Assembly: GCA_905235595.1 (NCBI GenBank)
Contig: CAJOMG010000004.1
Coordinates: forward strand, 1 to 56,014
Length of the DNA: 56,014 nt
Origin: an uncultured Desulfovibrio sp.
GTDB taxonomy: Bacteria; Desulfobacterota; Desulfovibrionia; Desulfovibrionales; Desulfovibrionaceae
Direction of reading: 5' to 3'
Made by a program: the position numbers and the translations under genes. This document shows positions 45,402 to 55,405 of this stretch, piece after piece (the stretch's first letter is position 1; every line of letters begins with the position of its first letter). The notes below the pieces were generated by a model. It worked only from the letters and a program-made list of their open reading frames with translations, searched no databases and was not told where the DNA came from.

Positions 45402-45674
45402 TCAATTAAGGGCGTCTTTAAGCACCTTACCAGGATGAAATTTGATGACCTTAGAAGCAGGAATGGTCAAGGATTCACCCGTACGAGGGTTACGACCCTG
45501 ACGAGCTTTACGAATTTCAACTGAAAATGTGCCAAGCCCTGTAAGAACAAGCTTGGATTCCTGTACGAGTGTGTCCTTGGCACAGGCAATAAATACATTG
45601 AGTGCACGTTCAGCAGATGCCTTTGTAAGATTGGCTTTGGTACTAATGTTGTTTACCAAATCGCCCTTAGTCAT
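45402..45674 (-). CDS. HU-family DNA-binding protein
   Basis: The 90-residue protein matches HU/IHF: an N-terminal helical dimer part (MTKGDLVNNISTKANLTKA), VLTGLGTFSVEIRKARQGRNPRTGE (the beta-arm region with the Pro at its tip) and IPASKVIKFHPGKVLKDAL. It bends and compacts DNA. AGGAGG about nine bases before the start supports ATG 45674. Its place beside rpsU and rsmA fits a growth-related gene. Confidence 0.95.
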   Translation of the reverse strand: MTKGDLVNNISTKANLTKASAERALNVFIACAKDTLVQESKLVLTGLGTFSVEIRKARQGRNPRTGESLTIPASKVIKFHPGKVLKDALN

Positions 45675-45765
45675 GAGTACATCCTCCTGAAAAAAAATAT
45701 TACTTCATTTGTGGCCAGTATTATGCGATTGGGCAATCGCAGACAGCCTTTTGAAAGAAATCATT

Positions 45766-46590
45766 TTATGATGTATTGTCAAGATGCAGAGCCCAAAATT
45801 TGGCCATGTTGTGAAAATCAGTCACAGAAAGAGCTTCCGGGCGCAGAGTTGCATCTATGCCAGAACTGGTTAGGGCTTCCATTAAACCAGGTTGTCTGAG
45901 ATGGCGGAAAATATTTCCAAGCTGTTTGCGCCTCTGCTGGAAACATATCCGCAGGAGTTTGGCAACGACGTCTGGCCTTGTGGGTCGATTTTTTAGTGAA
46001 AGTGGCGTGAAGGAGAGCACTGCAGAATTGACCTTGGGGGGAGGGAAAAATGCCCCAGGCTTCACAAAAAATTCCAAATGTGGCTGAGCAAAACTCTGCA
46101 CCCAGACCGAAAGGGCACCATAGTGCCCTGTACCGGGGCCTGCCGCCAAACGTTGACCAACTTCTTTCTGCACCATGAAAATTGCGCGTTGCCAACCTGT
46201 AGCGCGTGACACAATATCCCAGATGAGTGGGGATGCTATATTATAGGGAAGGTTGCCAACAATTTTCCAAGTACATTGCGGCGTAATACGCTGCCATGGA
46301 AAACGCAGGGCATCCATGAGTACCGATTGCGTATGCTGTTTTGCCAGTCGTTGTCGCTCTGCCGCCCAGTAGGAATCCTTTTCAAGCAAAAGCAAACGGC
46401 GATGGGGCTGTGCTTCAAGAGCACAGGTAAGCGCTCCAGGCCCAGGGCCTATTTCAATGATGCAGTCCTCTGCCTGAGGCAAAAGCAATGCGGCAATACG
46501 TCTACAGATAGTTTTCTGACAGAGAAAATGCTGACCAAGACTTTTCTTGGCTGCAGGAGATAACGCAGTTACTTCGTCAGGAGGATGCAT
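45766..46590 (-). CDS. rsmA: 16S rRNA dimethyladenosine transferase
   Basis: RsmA (KsgA) dimethylates two adjacent adenines near the 3' end of 16S rRNA during 30S assembly. The 274-residue protein has KKSLGQHFLCQ, the SAM motif IIEIGPGPGALT, the catalytic NLPYNIASPL and FVKPGAFFPPPKVNSAVL. Length and motifs are normal. It lies three bases after the EF-G paralogue on the minus strand, so the two are likely one transcript. Confidence 0.95.
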   Translation of the reverse strand: MHPPDEVTALSPAAKKSLGQHFLCQKTICRRIAALLLPQAEDCIIEIGPGPGALTCALEAQPHRRLLLLEKDSYWAAERQRLAKQHTQSVLMDALRFPWQRITPQCTWKIVGNLPYNIASPLIWDIVSRATGWQRAIFMVQKEVGQRLAAGPGTGHYGALSVWVQSFAQPHLEFFVKPGAFFPPPKVNSAVLSFTPLSLKNRPTRPDVVAKLLRICFQQRRKQLGNIFRHLRQPGLMEALTSSGIDATLRPEALSVTDFHNMAKFWALHLDNTS

Positions 46591-46593
46591 GGC

Positions 46594-48642
46594 TCATGGT
46601 CGGTCAAAACGGTCAAAATTCATAACAAGGCCAGCCCGTCCCTGCGTAGCTGAACGAAGTGCTGTAGAAAAACCAAATAATTTTTGCAAGGGGGCTGTAC
46701 CACGCAGCAATTTGCGTCCATTGTGCTCTTTCATATCGTCAACCTTGCCATTGCACGAGGTAAACAGCCCAATAGCCGCGCCCAAAAAATCTTCTGGAAC
46801 AGTGATTTCGACGTTCATGATTGGCTCAAGGAGAACAGGTAAGGCTGTAGATAACGCCATACGGAGAGCCTGCCCAGCAGCCATACGGCAACCGGGAAGC
46901 GTGGTCAGCCCTTCCTGCCGATCTACCGCTGTCAAGGTCACTGCCACATCTTCCACAGGAAATCCCGAAAGCTCACCACATTGCAAGGCATCATTCACAC
47001 CCTCGACAGCTGCTTCTAAAAATGCCTTGGGAAGAATTTTGCGAGCCAACGTTGCATCGGACGGCAAAAAATCTCCTATAACAACACGGTTACCATGCCC
47101 CCTGGGCAGAGGTTCTACCTGCACGCGTACATGCCCCTGATGATGTTCCTTACCAAGATCGCGGTCAAATGTTACCTCAGCTGCAGCCTCCTTGCAGATT
47201 GTCTCTCTCAACACTACCTGAGGGTTGCCAGTACGTGGAGATATGCCATATTCGCGGCGTATGCGCTCCTGTAGCACATCCAGATGCAGTTCGCCCATGC
47301 CAGAAATCGTGCGCGCACCTGTATCTTCATCTATGTGTACATGGAGCGTGGGATCTTCCTCCGTATAGCGCTTTAACGCATCATCAAGGACCTTGCCTTC
47401 ATCTGCATTGCGCGGTTCAAGTGCAAGCGTGATTACAGGATCATAGGTGGCAATGCGTTCAAATGTTAACTGTCGCGCATTATGCGCATAGGTATCTCCT
47501 GTTTGGGCCGAGCGTAATCCCAGAACTGCCACTATGTCTCCGGCATATGCCTCGGCAATCTGTTCTCGGCGATCTGCATGCAGGCGACAGATACGGCCCA
47601 GGCGATCGTCTGCATTGCGGGCAGTGTTATGCAAGATATCCCCTTCATGAATACACCCTGCATACAAGCGCAAGAAAGCCAACTTGCGTCCATTCTCTAT
47701 AAGCACCTTGAAGACAAGGGCTGCTGCAGGAGCATGCGCATCAGCAGCAACAACCAGTTCGTTGCCATTGGCATCACGGCACCTCGCAGGTTGCACGTCA
47801 GCTGGCGAAGGCAGCCAGTCACAAACGGCATCCAGCACCGGCTGCACACCAATATTGCGCAGCGCTGAACCGCACAGGACAGGTGTAAAAGTACGTGCCA
47901 GTGTGACACGGCGCAGGGCGGCTTTGATGTCTTCGGTGCTGAAACGCTCCTCAAGATAAAGCTCCACGAAAGTATCGTCAGCCTCCGCCAGTTTTTCCAG
48001 TAGCAGTTCCCGCCATGGCGCCGCCAAGGCTGATTCTTCATCCGTAAATGACGTACGATATACCGACTGCCCTAAATCATCCTCACCGAAGATAAGTTTT
48101 TCTTTGTTGATGAGGTCCAGCACACCATGAAAATCTGCCCCGTGTCCCAACGGGAGAGTTACGGCTACGGCATTGGTTTGCAGTCTGGTGCGCATGGCAT
48201 TGATAACAGCTTCGAAATCCGCACCAGGCCTATCCATCTTGTTGACAAAGGCAATCTTTGGCACACCGAATTCCTCGGACTGTCGCCATACGGTTTCGGA
48301 CTGCGGTTCTACACCGCCCACGGCGCAGAATACTCCTATTGCTCCATCAAGCACGCGTAAGGCACGTTCCACCTCGATGGTAAAATCCACATGCCCTGGA
48401 GTATCCACTAAATTTATATCATAATCCCGCCAAACACATGTGGTACAGGCCGACATGATGGTTATGCCGCGCTCCTGTTCTTCCGGCATGTAATCCATAG
48501 TTGCCGCGCCATCATGCACTTCACCCATACGGTGGATTTTTCGACTGTAGAAAAGCATACGCTCCGAAAGCGTAGTTTTGCCAGCATCAATATGGGCGAT
48601 GATGCCAATATTTCGTATACGTTTAAGTGCTTTTGGGGACAT
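46594..48642 (-). CDS. Elongation factor G, second-type paralogue
   Basis: The 682-residue GTPase has all five EF-G domains: P-loop AHIDAGKTTLSERML, switch I/II (EEQERGITIMSA, DTPGHVDFTIEVE), the NKMD guanine site and domain IV. It lies outside the str operon setting, beside rsmA, and its sequence (for example GAIGVFCAVGGVEPQSE and the rather divergent domain IV) suits the second EF-G type of spirochaetes, planctomycetes and deltaproteobacteria, which have split translocation and ribosome recycling. The recycling role here is inference. It is the first gene of a pair with rsmA. Confidence 0.85.
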   Translation of the reverse strand: MSPKALKRIRNIGIIAHIDAGKTTLSERMLFYSRKIHRMGEVHDGAATMDYMPEEQERGITIMSACTTCVWRDYDINLVDTPGHVDFTIEVERALRVLDGAIGVFCAVGGVEPQSETVWRQSEEFGVPKIAFVNKMDRPGADFEAVINAMRTRLQTNAVAVTLPLGHGADFHGVLDLINKEKLIFGEDDLGQSVYRTSFTDEESALAAPWRELLLEKLAEADDTFVELYLEERFSTEDIKAALRRVTLARTFTPVLCGSALRNIGVQPVLDAVCDWLPSPADVQPARCRDANGNELVVAADAHAPAAALVFKVLIENGRKLAFLRLYAGCIHEGDILHNTARNADDRLGRICRLHADRREQIAEAYAGDIVAVLGLRSAQTGDTYAHNARQLTFERIATYDPVITLALEPRNADEGKVLDDALKRYTEEDPTLHVHIDEDTGARTISGMGELHLDVLQERIRREYGISPRTGNPQVVLRETICKEAAAEVTFDRDLGKEHHQGHVRVQVEPLPRGHGNRVVIGDFLPSDATLARKILPKAFLEAAVEGVNDALQCGELSGFPVEDVAVTLTAVDRQEGLTTLPGCRMAAGQALRMALSTALPVLLEPIMNVEITVPEDFLGAAIGLFTSCNGKVDDMKEHNGRKLLRGTAPLQKLFGFSTALRSATQGRAGLVMNFDRFDRP

Positions 48643-48824
48643 GACACCGACCCCTGAAAAATGGTTTCGTTAAAAGGAGTAAAATTATTGGCGTTGATCT
48701 TGCGGAGAAATGACAGTGCATGCCAGACAGAAAACGGCAGCTAAACCTTAAAGTCACCTTTCGGGACAGGCAGAATTCATAAACGGCCGACGTGAATTAT
48801 CATGTCAACCGTCTAAGCGAGCAT

Positions 48825-48858
48825 GTATTCTGGGTGTGTTTGCGCACACCCAGAATAC
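48825..48858 (-). terminator. Strong hairpin after the DUF1508 gene
   Basis: GTATTCTGGGTGTG and CACACCCAGAATAC form a perfect 14-bp stem with a six-base loop, three bases after the DUF1508 stop. It likely ends that transcript and stops read-through toward the EF-G promoter region; a long T run is lacking. Confidence 0.75.
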
Positions 48859-48861
48859 ACC

Positions 48862-49233
48862 TTATGCTTCTTTGATTATATCGGCATCAGGGGCGTTTTT
48901 TCGTACACTTTCAATGCCCTTCAAACACGAAGATTTTTGCTTGTAACCTTCGGAAACTGCAATGATCTCTCCATTACGGGCTTTAAGACGGAATCGAAAT
49001 TCCCCTGCCTTATCTTTATACACCTCAAACTTTGGATTGGTGACAGGTACAATACCTTCAATTGTCTGATCTTCGAGTTTGGCCTCAACAGCATTGGTTT
49101 TAACACTTGCGATGCCATTATTGCAGGCCGCTTCCGAAGTATACGTTTCAGAGGTGGCAATTATTTCTCCGTTGCCAGCCTTAAGATTAAACATAGGACC
49201 TTTCTTGGACTGCTTGATGACGAATTTGCCCAT
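48862..49233 (-). CDS. DUF1508 (YegP-like) protein
   Basis: The 123-residue protein is a tandem of two DUF1508 units: FVIKQSKKGPMFNLKAGNGE...ASVKTNA and FEVYKDKAGEFRFRLKARNGE...ESVRKNA. Each has the family's strand-NGEII-S-x-Y-helix plan. Members are small, soluble and stress-linked in some bacteria, but the biochemical role is unknown. The start has AGGAG seven bases upstream. It is a single-gene unit, ended by a strong hairpin. Confidence 0.88.
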   Translation of the reverse strand: MGKFVIKQSKKGPMFNLKAGNGEIIATSETYTSEAACNNGIASVKTNAVEAKLEDQTIEGIVPVTNPKFEVYKDKAGEFRFRLKARNGEIIAVSEGYKQKSSCLKGIESVRKNAPDADIIKEA

Positions 49234-49340
49234 GGCGGTAGCTCCTGAAAAAGATTTGATAACTCGACTGTTACAGATGGTCCAACTTTGTCAAGGTAAA
49301 ATTATGTGTATACAGATAATTCCGGAGCACACTGTGCCGG

Positions 49341-50231
49341 CTACAGCACACCAAACGCAGTAGTTTGAACATGAAATGACGATGGTGTGAGTCCAGGATG
49401 CAGCCAGAAACCTTCACAGCCCGGGGTAAGGAGCAGAGGAGGGGCAGACGCCCCCTCCATACAGACTGCGTACGCTTTTTTAGGGCTCAAATATACGGCA
49501 TCGGCTTTTTCAGGCATGACTTTTTGCCGGATAGAAGCATAAGCTTCGGCCTGTGCAAATGATATTGCCGTGCTATCAAACAAGTTTGGCTCTGGCATTG
49601 CCAGCAAAGGCATGCGGCGTTCTTCAAAGCAGAGCATGCCTTGTGCGCGGAATGTATCGGCAATCATATCCAGTTCACCTGTATGCAGCAGTACAAGTCG
49701 ACCTGGCGCAGGAACCATTGTTGCAAGTAATGCATCCAATTGTGCAGCATTCAGTACAAAAATATCTTCCACGCCGGAAAGTTCAAGGCTGACGAGGGCT
49801 TCCTTGGTTGGTGTGCCCCCAACGCAAACGGCACCCACCAAGGGAACTCCCCCCAACTGTGCCGCCACACATGCTGCAGCAAGGCGAGCCGCAGCAGCAT
49901 AGCGGGCTGTAAATGCCACGATTGCCCATGGAACAGACCGCATATGGGTTGCACGCCAAAAACCAAGATGATGATTGCGCACCGTCTCACAACGTGTTTC
50001 CGTTACTTCACCAAAGTACATATGCGCAAGGGCAAGCCCTGTCTTGATGACGGCGCGTAGCTGAGGAACAATAGACTCATAGGCAGAGGCAATCTGATTG
50101 TCATCAGGACGATAAGCCTCGGTCCATTCCGGCCAGTGTGCCGGGCAGCCGGGCATACATTCAGTACCACACATATCATGTTTCGAGCTATGAAGGAATG
50201 ATGCTTCCGCCTCAGGTAACATTGCATTCAA
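49341..50231 (-). CDS. Unassigned protein in the arginine cluster (weak HisD likeness)
   Basis: The 296-residue protein overlaps the argH stop by four bases and so is likely made with ArgG/ArgH. A central stretch ([15 protein letters not shown] ... [21 protein letters not shown]) resembles the middle of histidinol dehydrogenase, but the active-site motifs of that enzyme are missing, so it is not a working HisD as far as I can see. A short N-terminal Cys motif (CGTECMPGC) could bind a metal. No function is assigned. Confidence 0.7.
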   Translation of the reverse strand: MNAMLPEAEASFLHSSKHDMCGTECMPGCPAHWPEWTEAYRPDDNQIASAYESIVPQLRAVIKTGLALAHMYFGEVTETRCETVRNHHLGFWRATHMRSVPWAIVAFTARYAAAARLAAACVAAQLGGVPLVGAVCVGGTPTKEALVSLELSGVEDIFVLNAAQLDALLATMVPAPGRLVLLHTGELDMIADTFRAQGMLCFEERRMPLLAMPEPNLFDSTAISFAQAEAYASIRQKVMPEKADAVYLSPKKAYAVCMEGASAPPLLLTPGCEGFWLHPGLTPSSFHVQTTAFGVL

Positions 50232-51613
50232 CCCTGAGCCAACCAGTTATGCAATTCCTGCAGTTGACATGTGACAGATTTCGGCCCGGTGCCCCCGAAT
50301 GTTTCTCGCCTTCGAACGGCAGCAGCGTAGTCCAACACCGCATAGACATCAGCATCAATATGCGCAGAGATCGCCTGCAATTCTTTAAGGCTAAGATCTT
50401 CCAACCCTTTGTTTGCGCCCTCAGCAACAGCCACAGCGCGTCCGGTAACATGATGCGCCTCGCGGAAGGGTAGCCCCTTGCCTACCAGATAGTCGGCAAG
50501 TTCCGTGGCATTGCAGAAACCTGCTTTGCAGGCATTGCGCATACGCTCGGTACAAAACGTCAGTTCCCCAACCATGCCTGCCATAAGTTCAAGGGAAGAT
50601 TCAACAGTGCGCGTGGAATCCAGAAAGCTTTCTTTGTCTTCCTGCATGTCACGGTTATAGGCCAGGGGCAGGCCCTTCATCACCGTCAAAAGGCCTGTGA
50701 GTGCGCCGTATACACGGCCAGTTTTACCGCGCATGAGCTCGGCCACATCTGGATTCTTTTTTTGTGGCATAATGGATGAGCCTGTAGAATAGCCATCTGG
50801 CAACCGTACAAAACCAAAGGCCGGGTTTGCCCAGAGAATGATTTCCTCACAGAGACGTGAGAGATGCATCATGATAATTGCGCCATCAAACAGCGCTTCA
50901 AGAACAAAATCACGATCAGATACGGCATCCATGGAGTTGTTGTACACGTGGGCAAAACCCACCTCGTCGGCAACCGACTGCGGATCAAGTGGGTATGTAG
51001 TACCGGCCAAGGCAGCCGCGCCCAGTGGAGAGACCCGAACGCGTTTGCACGTATCCTCCACACGCAGGGAGTCGCGACGGAACATCCAGCAATAGGCGAG
51101 CAGATGGTGTGCCAGACTGACTGGCTGGGCTGGCTGCAAATGTGTGCAGCCAGGTAAAATAGTTTCCCTGTGTTCTTCCGCTCGATGTAGAAGCGCAGTA
51201 CAAAGTGCCGCCAGTTTTTTTTGCCATACAGCCATATGGTCAGCAACAAAGAGGCGGAAAGTAAGGCCAACCTGATCATTGCGGCTGCGGCCAGTATGTA
51301 ATTTTTTTCCTGTATCGCCAACCAGCTCTGTCAGCCGTGCTTCAATGTTCATATGCACGTCTTCCAGTTCTGCTTTCCACACAAAAGTATTGGCGTCAAT
51401 TTCAGAACGTACCTGCTCAAGACCGTTTACAAGTATGTCAGCTTCTTCACTGCTGATCACACCCTGGCGACCAAGCATTCGTGCATGAGCCTGGGAAGCA
51501 CGGATATCCTGTGCATAGAGTGCACGGTCAAAGGTTTGCGAATCTGTATAGCACGCTACAGCTTCTTTGGGACCTTCAGAAAAACGTCCGCCCCAGCTTT
51601 GGTTCGTGTTCAT
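50228..51613 (-). CDS. argH: Argininosuccinate lyase
   Basis: ArgH cleaves argininosuccinate into arginine and fumarate. The 461-residue protein has [36 protein letters not shown] (about 88-109 region), GRSRNDQV, the catalytic loop [12 protein letters not shown] and [14 protein letters not shown]. Length and motifs are normal. It is 21 bases after argG and overlaps the next gene by four bases. Confidence 0.95.
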   Translation of the reverse strand: MNTNQSWGGRFSEGPKEAVACYTDSQTFDRALYAQDIRASQAHARMLGRQGVISSEEADILVNGLEQVRSEIDANTFVWKAELEDVHMNIEARLTELVGDTGKKLHTGRSRNDQVGLTFRLFVADHMAVWQKKLAALCTALLHRAEEHRETILPGCTHLQPAQPVSLAHHLLAYCWMFRRDSLRVEDTCKRVRVSPLGAAALAGTTYPLDPQSVADEVGFAHVYNNSMDAVSDRDFVLEALFDGAIIMMHLSRLCEEIILWANPAFGFVRLPDGYSTGSSIMPQKKNPDVAELMRGKTGRVYGALTGLLTVMKGLPLAYNRDMQEDKESFLDSTRTVESSLELMAGMVGELTFCTERMRNACKAGFCNATELADYLVGKGLPFREAHHVTGRAVAVAEGANKGLEDLSLKELQAISAHIDADVYAVLDYAAAVRRRETFGGTGPKSVTCQLQELHNWLAQG

Positions 51614-51634
51614 CGCTCTCCCGTATTTGAAAAG

Positions 51635-52840
51635 CTATTTCCCAAGTTTCTTCTGCACGGCAGCATGCAGACGCAGACGCAAGCTGTTGAGACGAATAAA
51701 GCCTGCCGCATCCTTATGGTCATAGTCACCGCCTTCAAATGTCGCCAGATCTTCTGAAAAGAGGGAATAGGGGGATGTGCGGGCTAGAGGCCATACCCCG
51801 CCCTTGTAGAGCTTAGCATGCACTGTGCCCGTGACAGTTTCCTGTGATGCATCCATGAATGCCTGCATGGCCCGACGTTCCGGAGAGTACCAAAAGCCGT
51901 TGTATACGCACTGTGAATAACGCACGGCTAGCATGTCGCGGATGCCCAGAAGTTCGCGATCCATGCAGATGCCTTCCAGATCACGGTGCAGGGCGAAAAG
52001 CAGGGTGCCTGCCGGATTCTCATACACTCCGCGACATTTCATGCCAACAAAACGATTTTCAACCATGTCGTCACGGCCTATGCCATTACGGCCGGCCATG
52101 TCTGCCATGGTTTTGATAATTGCAGCGGGGGAGAGGGATTCACCGTTAACAGCTACGGGATTGCCATGCACAAAGTCAACACGAATAATTTCAGGGGTAT
52201 CCGGAGCCTGCTCTACGGGCACGCATCGCTCATGGCACGAAGCATCAGGAGTATTGCCGGGGTCTTCCAGCTCGCTGCCTTCAAAACTTGTGTGCAGCAT
52301 GTTGGCGTCCATACTGTAACGCTTGGCACCACTGGAAATAGGAATGCCATGCTTTGCTGCAAAAGCAGTGAGAGCCGTACGCGACATAAGCTCCCATTCA
52401 CGCCAGGGGGCAATCACCTTGATGTCTGGTGCCAGGGCTGCCACAGAAAGTTCAAACCGAACCTGGTCATTGCCCTTGCCTGTAGCGCCATGGGCAACAG
52501 CATCCGCACCTTCCTTACGTGCAATGTCTACAAGAGCCTTGGCGATGAGAGGACGGGCAATAGAGGTGCCTAACAGATAGCGGCCTTCGTAACGTGCTGC
52601 CCCGCGCATCATTGGGAAAACAAAATCACGTGCCATCTCTTCACGCAGGTCAAGCACAAAGGCTTTTGAAGCACCGGTCTTCAGTGCTTTTTCTTCCACA
52701 CCTGACAGATCTTCCGGCTGCCCAAGGTCGGCAGTAAGAGTTATAACCTCACAGTGATAGGTTTCCAAAAGCCATTTGAGTATGACGGATGTATCCAAGC
52801 CGCCAGAATAGGCGAGCACAACTTTTTTTACTTGCTGCAT
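51635..52840 (-). CDS. argG: Argininosuccinate synthase
   Basis: ArgG joins citrulline and aspartate with ATP to give argininosuccinate. The 401-residue protein has [18 protein letters not shown], the [16 protein letters not shown] motif, [16 protein letters not shown] and [12 protein letters not shown]. Length and motifs are normal. It leads the argG-argH-unknown unit on the minus strand. Its promoter lies in the region shared with the aldehyde dehydrogenase gene. Confidence 0.96.
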   Translation of the reverse strand: MQQVKKVVLAYSGGLDTSVILKWLLETYHCEVITLTADLGQPEDLSGVEEKALKTGASKAFVLDLREEMARDFVFPMMRGAARYEGRYLLGTSIARPLIAKALVDIARKEGADAVAHGATGKGNDQVRFELSVAALAPDIKVIAPWREWELMSRTALTAFAAKHGIPISSGAKRYSMDANMLHTSFEGSELEDPGNTPDASCHERCVPVEQAPDTPEIIRVDFVHGNPVAVNGESLSPAAIIKTMADMAGRNGIGRDDMVENRFVGMKCRGVYENPAGTLLFALHRDLEGICMDRELLGIRDMLAVRYSQCVYNGFWYSPERRAMQAFMDASQETVTGTVHAKLYKGGVWPLARTSPYSLFSEDLATFEGGDYDHKDAAGFIRLNSLRLRLHAAVQKKLGK

Positions 52841-53215
52841 ATGATTGCCCCTTCTTAAATCTAAGATTGTAATTATTGACTAAAAACGTATGAGAGGCAA
52901 GCATTTTATGACTGACAATCAACCTGTAACAGGCGTCAAGGTGCGCTGCTTATTGCCCCTGATGGCAAAGAAAACGATTTTTTTTGACAGGTGGCAGAAG
53001 ATTGTAGCGAAACTAAAATCTCGCTTGCCCTTGGCTTTTCCTGCAGGTATTCTGCCTTTCATGGGGGCAATTCTCTTCACACGTCAAGGCTCTGCTTGTT
53101 GCTGTGCAACATGGTCAGGGCGAGGTTTGCAACGAAAGGGATTTGTAGAGAGCAGTGCCTCGTATCGGGAAGGCAGGGTAGTTTTGGGCATTCTGAACAG
53201 TTAAGGAGAAAGCGG
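52841..53215. other. Gene-free region between argG and aldA
   Basis: This 375-base gap holds the divergent upstream regions of argG (minus) and aldA (plus). An open frame from ATG 52908 to 53204 ends just before the aldA ribosome site, but it has no recognisable domain, low-complexity Cys/Ala/Trp stretches and no clear start signal. I see no convincing promoter or operator. Confidence 0.5.
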
Positions 53216-54673
53216 ATGAAGACGTATGAGATGTTCATCAATGGCGAATTTATCCCCAATGGCAACCGTGAGATGATTACTGTCCTCAATCCGGCAACGG
53301 AGGAAATCATTTCACAGGTGCCCAAAGCAACCGAGGCAGATGTGCATCAGGCCGTTGATGCAGCATATGAGGCGCAAAAATCCTGGGCTGAAATACCACC
53401 AATCAAACGGGCAGAATATCTTATGGAGCTTTCAGACCTGGTACGAAAGAATCTTGCCCTCTTTGCCAAGGTGAACTCTGAGGAAGTGGGAAAAACCATG
53501 GCACAATCGGAAGCCGAGGCGGGATTTCTACCAGATTATATCCGCTATTTTGCTGCTATGGCGCGCCATATTAAGGGAGAAATCATTCCCAGTGACAGAC
53601 CGAATGAAAATATTTTTCTCTACAAGATGCCCATTGGCGTTGTAGCCGGCATCATGCCGTGGAATTTCCCGCTCTTTCTCATTGGCCGTAAGGTTGCCCC
53701 AGCGCTTATCGCTGGAGATACAGTTGTTCTGAAACCTTCCAGTGATACGCCCAACGGTTGCTATGAATTTGCGAAACTTGTTGCTCAAAGCTCTTTGCCC
53801 AAGGGCGTCATCAATGTGGTCTCCGGTTCAGGCCAGGTTGTGGGACAGGCACTTGCCTCCAACCCAAAGGTACATCTTGTGAGCATGACGGGCAGTGTGG
53901 CAGCCGGTGAGAAGATTATGGCTGCTGCGGCCAAGAACATCACCAAGGTATCACTCGAACTCGGGGGCAAGGCTCCCGTTATTGTGATGGACGATTGCCA
54001 GCTCGACAAGACAGTGGAATGGGTCTGGCAGTCACGCATTGTCAATGGCGGTCAGGCCTGCAACTGCGCAGAGCGTGTCTACGTGCAGGACGGTATCGCA
54101 GAAGAATTTACAGACAGAATCATCAAGCGTATGAAGGCCACCCGTTTTGGCAATCCCGCCAAGGATCCGGAGAAGAAGCTGGATATGGGCTCTATGATCA
54201 ACAAGACCCATGTGGAAAATATTGATGCCATGGTAAAGGAGGCCATAGGGGAAGGCGCGAAGGTTGCCTGCGGTGGCAAACCTGCCACAGTTGACGGCAA
54301 GGGCTTTTATTATGAGCCGACAGTGCTGACGCACTGCAAGCACTCCATGCAGATATTCCATAAGGAGATATTTGGTCCCGTATTGCCTATCACCACGTTC
54401 AAAACGCTTGATGAGGCCATCGAGTATGCCAATGATTGCGAATTTGGACTCACATCATCCATCTACACCACAAATACCGATACCATGCTCAAGGCGTTGA
54501 ACAGGATTCATTTTGGCGAAACATACGTTAATCGAGAGCACTTTGAAGCCTACCAGGGATTCCACCAGGGAGTGCGTAAGTCTGGCATTGGCGGCGACGA
54601 TGGAGAGCGCGGGCTTGAGGAGTTCCTGGAAACCCACATCTGCTACGTTGATTATGACCAGAATAAGCAGTAG
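53216..54673 (+). CDS. aldA: Aldehyde dehydrogenase, AldA (lactaldehyde/glycolaldehyde) type
   Basis: The 485-residue NAD-dependent enzyme has the family motifs PWNFPLFLIGRKVAPAL, TGSVAAGE, Glu 248 in SLELGGKAP and catalytic Cys 282 in GGQACNCAERVY, plus the AldA-like end NREHFEAYQGFHQG and KSGIGGDDGERGLEE. It should oxidise lactaldehyde, glycolaldehyde or a close relative to the acid. AAGGAG seven bases upstream supports ATG 53216 rather than the longer frame to 52991. Its neighbour to the right is a sulfonate-type dehydrogenase, so sulfolactaldehyde is also a possible substrate (inference). Confidence 0.88.
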   Translation: MKTYEMFINGEFIPNGNREMITVLNPATEEIISQVPKATEADVHQAVDAAYEAQKSWAEIPPIKRAEYLMELSDLVRKNLALFAKVNSEEVGKTMAQSEAEAGFLPDYIRYFAAMARHIKGEIIPSDRPNENIFLYKMPIGVVAGIMPWNFPLFLIGRKVAPALIAGDTVVLKPSSDTPNGCYEFAKLVAQSSLPKGVINVVSGSGQVVGQALASNPKVHLVSMTGSVAAGEKIMAAAAKNITKVSLELGGKAPVIVMDDCQLDKTVEWVWQSRIVNGGQACNCAERVYVQDGIAEEFTDRIIKRMKATRFGNPAKDPEKKLDMGSMINKTHVENIDAMVKEAIGEGAKVACGGKPATVDGKGFYYEPTVLTHCKHSMQIFHKEIFGPVLPITTFKTLDEAIEYANDCEFGLTSSIYTTNTDTMLKALNRIHFGETYVNREHFEAYQGFHQGVRKSGIGGDDGERGLEEFLETHICYVDYDQNKQ

Positions 54674-54756
54674 CCGTATGCCCTGCTTGATGTACACAAT
54701 GAACAACAGGCTTTTATGATCCTCTTTTACAGATAATCTGCAATAATTGTTACATG

Positions 54757-54792
54757 GTACCCGATGCTTTGGTAGGGCAGAGCATCGGGTAC
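54757..54792 (+). terminator. Hairpin after aldA
   Basis: GTACCCGATGCT and AGCATCGGGTAC form a perfect 12-bp stem with a 12-base loop, about 85 bases past the aldA stop. It probably marks the end of the aldA transcript; no T run follows. Confidence 0.7.
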
Positions 54793-54812
54793 ATTGCAGC
54801 CCCCCTGACTAA

Positions 54813-54921
54813 CGTCCTGTTTGGACGGAGAGGGGAGCGTTTGCAAGACCGTAAGGTCGACGATGTTCTGCTTGTTGCAGCCTGCTCCTTTTTCGGGCGC
54901 TATGGCAACGCCCGCAGCCTG
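54813..54921 (+). promoter_or_regulatory. Structured leader upstream of the metal chaperone
   Basis: Three short hairpins follow one another: CGTCC-TGTTT-GGACG (54813-54827), GACC-GTAA-GGTC (54847-54858) and CGGGCG-N9-CGCCCG (54894-54914). GCAGCCTG is also repeated (54877-54884 and 54914-54921). This could be a structured mRNA leader or operator for the HMA gene at 54969; no known riboswitch is recognised. Confidence 0.4.
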
Positions 54922-54968
54922 TGATAACGATGGCGCAGTTCCATCTTTTTTGAACAGAGGGGTCTACT

Positions 54969-55178
54969 ATGCAAAAAATTGTTTCCATTGATGGCATGAT
55001 GTGCAATCACTGCGCGGGTGCTGTGGAAAAGGCACTTACCGCCCTTGAAGGCGTGTCTCGTGTAGCTGTGAACTTGGAGGCCAAACAGGCCGTCGTTACT
55101 TGCGTAGATGCTGTGACAGAGGATTGTCTGCGTGACGCGGTAACCAAGGCAGGGTATACGGTTGTAGCAATAAGGTAA
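54969..55178 (+). CDS. Heavy-metal-associated (HMA) protein, copper-chaperone-like
   Basis: The 69-residue protein is a single HMA domain: VSIDGMMCNHCAGAVEKAL with the CxxC metal site, then VNLEAKQAVVT and AVTKAGYTVVAI. Such proteins (CopZ type) carry Cu(I) to a P-type ATPase or regulator. GAGGGGTC about nine bases upstream supports the start. No copper ATPase is adjacent. It is the intact paralogue of the broken gene at 36150. Confidence 0.88.
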   Translation: MQKIVSIDGMMCNHCAGAVEKALTALEGVSRVAVNLEAKQAVVTCVDAVTEDCLRDAVTKAGYTVVAIR

Positions 55179-55319
55179 CTTTTTAGCCTTGGGTAGTCAT
55201 GGATGTTCAACGTTGTTCACACGTAACTGTGCACCAACCGGGAGGATTCTTTGCCTTTCGGAAAGGATGTACACTGCAGGGAAGAACATTCCTGGCAACG
55301 TCCATGGCGGCAACACTAT

Positions 55320-55358
55320 AGGCCTGAACTGGCCGTCAGCATCGACCAGTTCGGGCCT
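55320..55358. terminator. Bidirectional hairpin between the HMA and HisD-like genes
   Basis: AGGCCTGAACTGG and CCAGTTCGGGCCT form a 13-bp stem (one wobble) with a 13-base loop, lying between two convergent genes. It can serve as a terminator for both, and a T-rich stretch follows on the plus side. Confidence 0.7.
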
Positions 55359-55405
55359 GTTATCATATCTTCCTGTTTCTCAAAAGAACAAGCCGAAATA
55401 TTCAG

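Noticed and set aside
49341-50231. Functional histidinol dehydrogenase in the arg cluster
   Set aside because: Only a central segment is similar, and the zinc-binding and catalytic His/Glu motifs of HisD are not seen.
52908-53204. Open frame of about 99 codons before aldA
   Set aside because: No recognisable domain, odd composition, no ribosome site at the start, and it fills the space of two divergent promoters. Chance openness is more likely.
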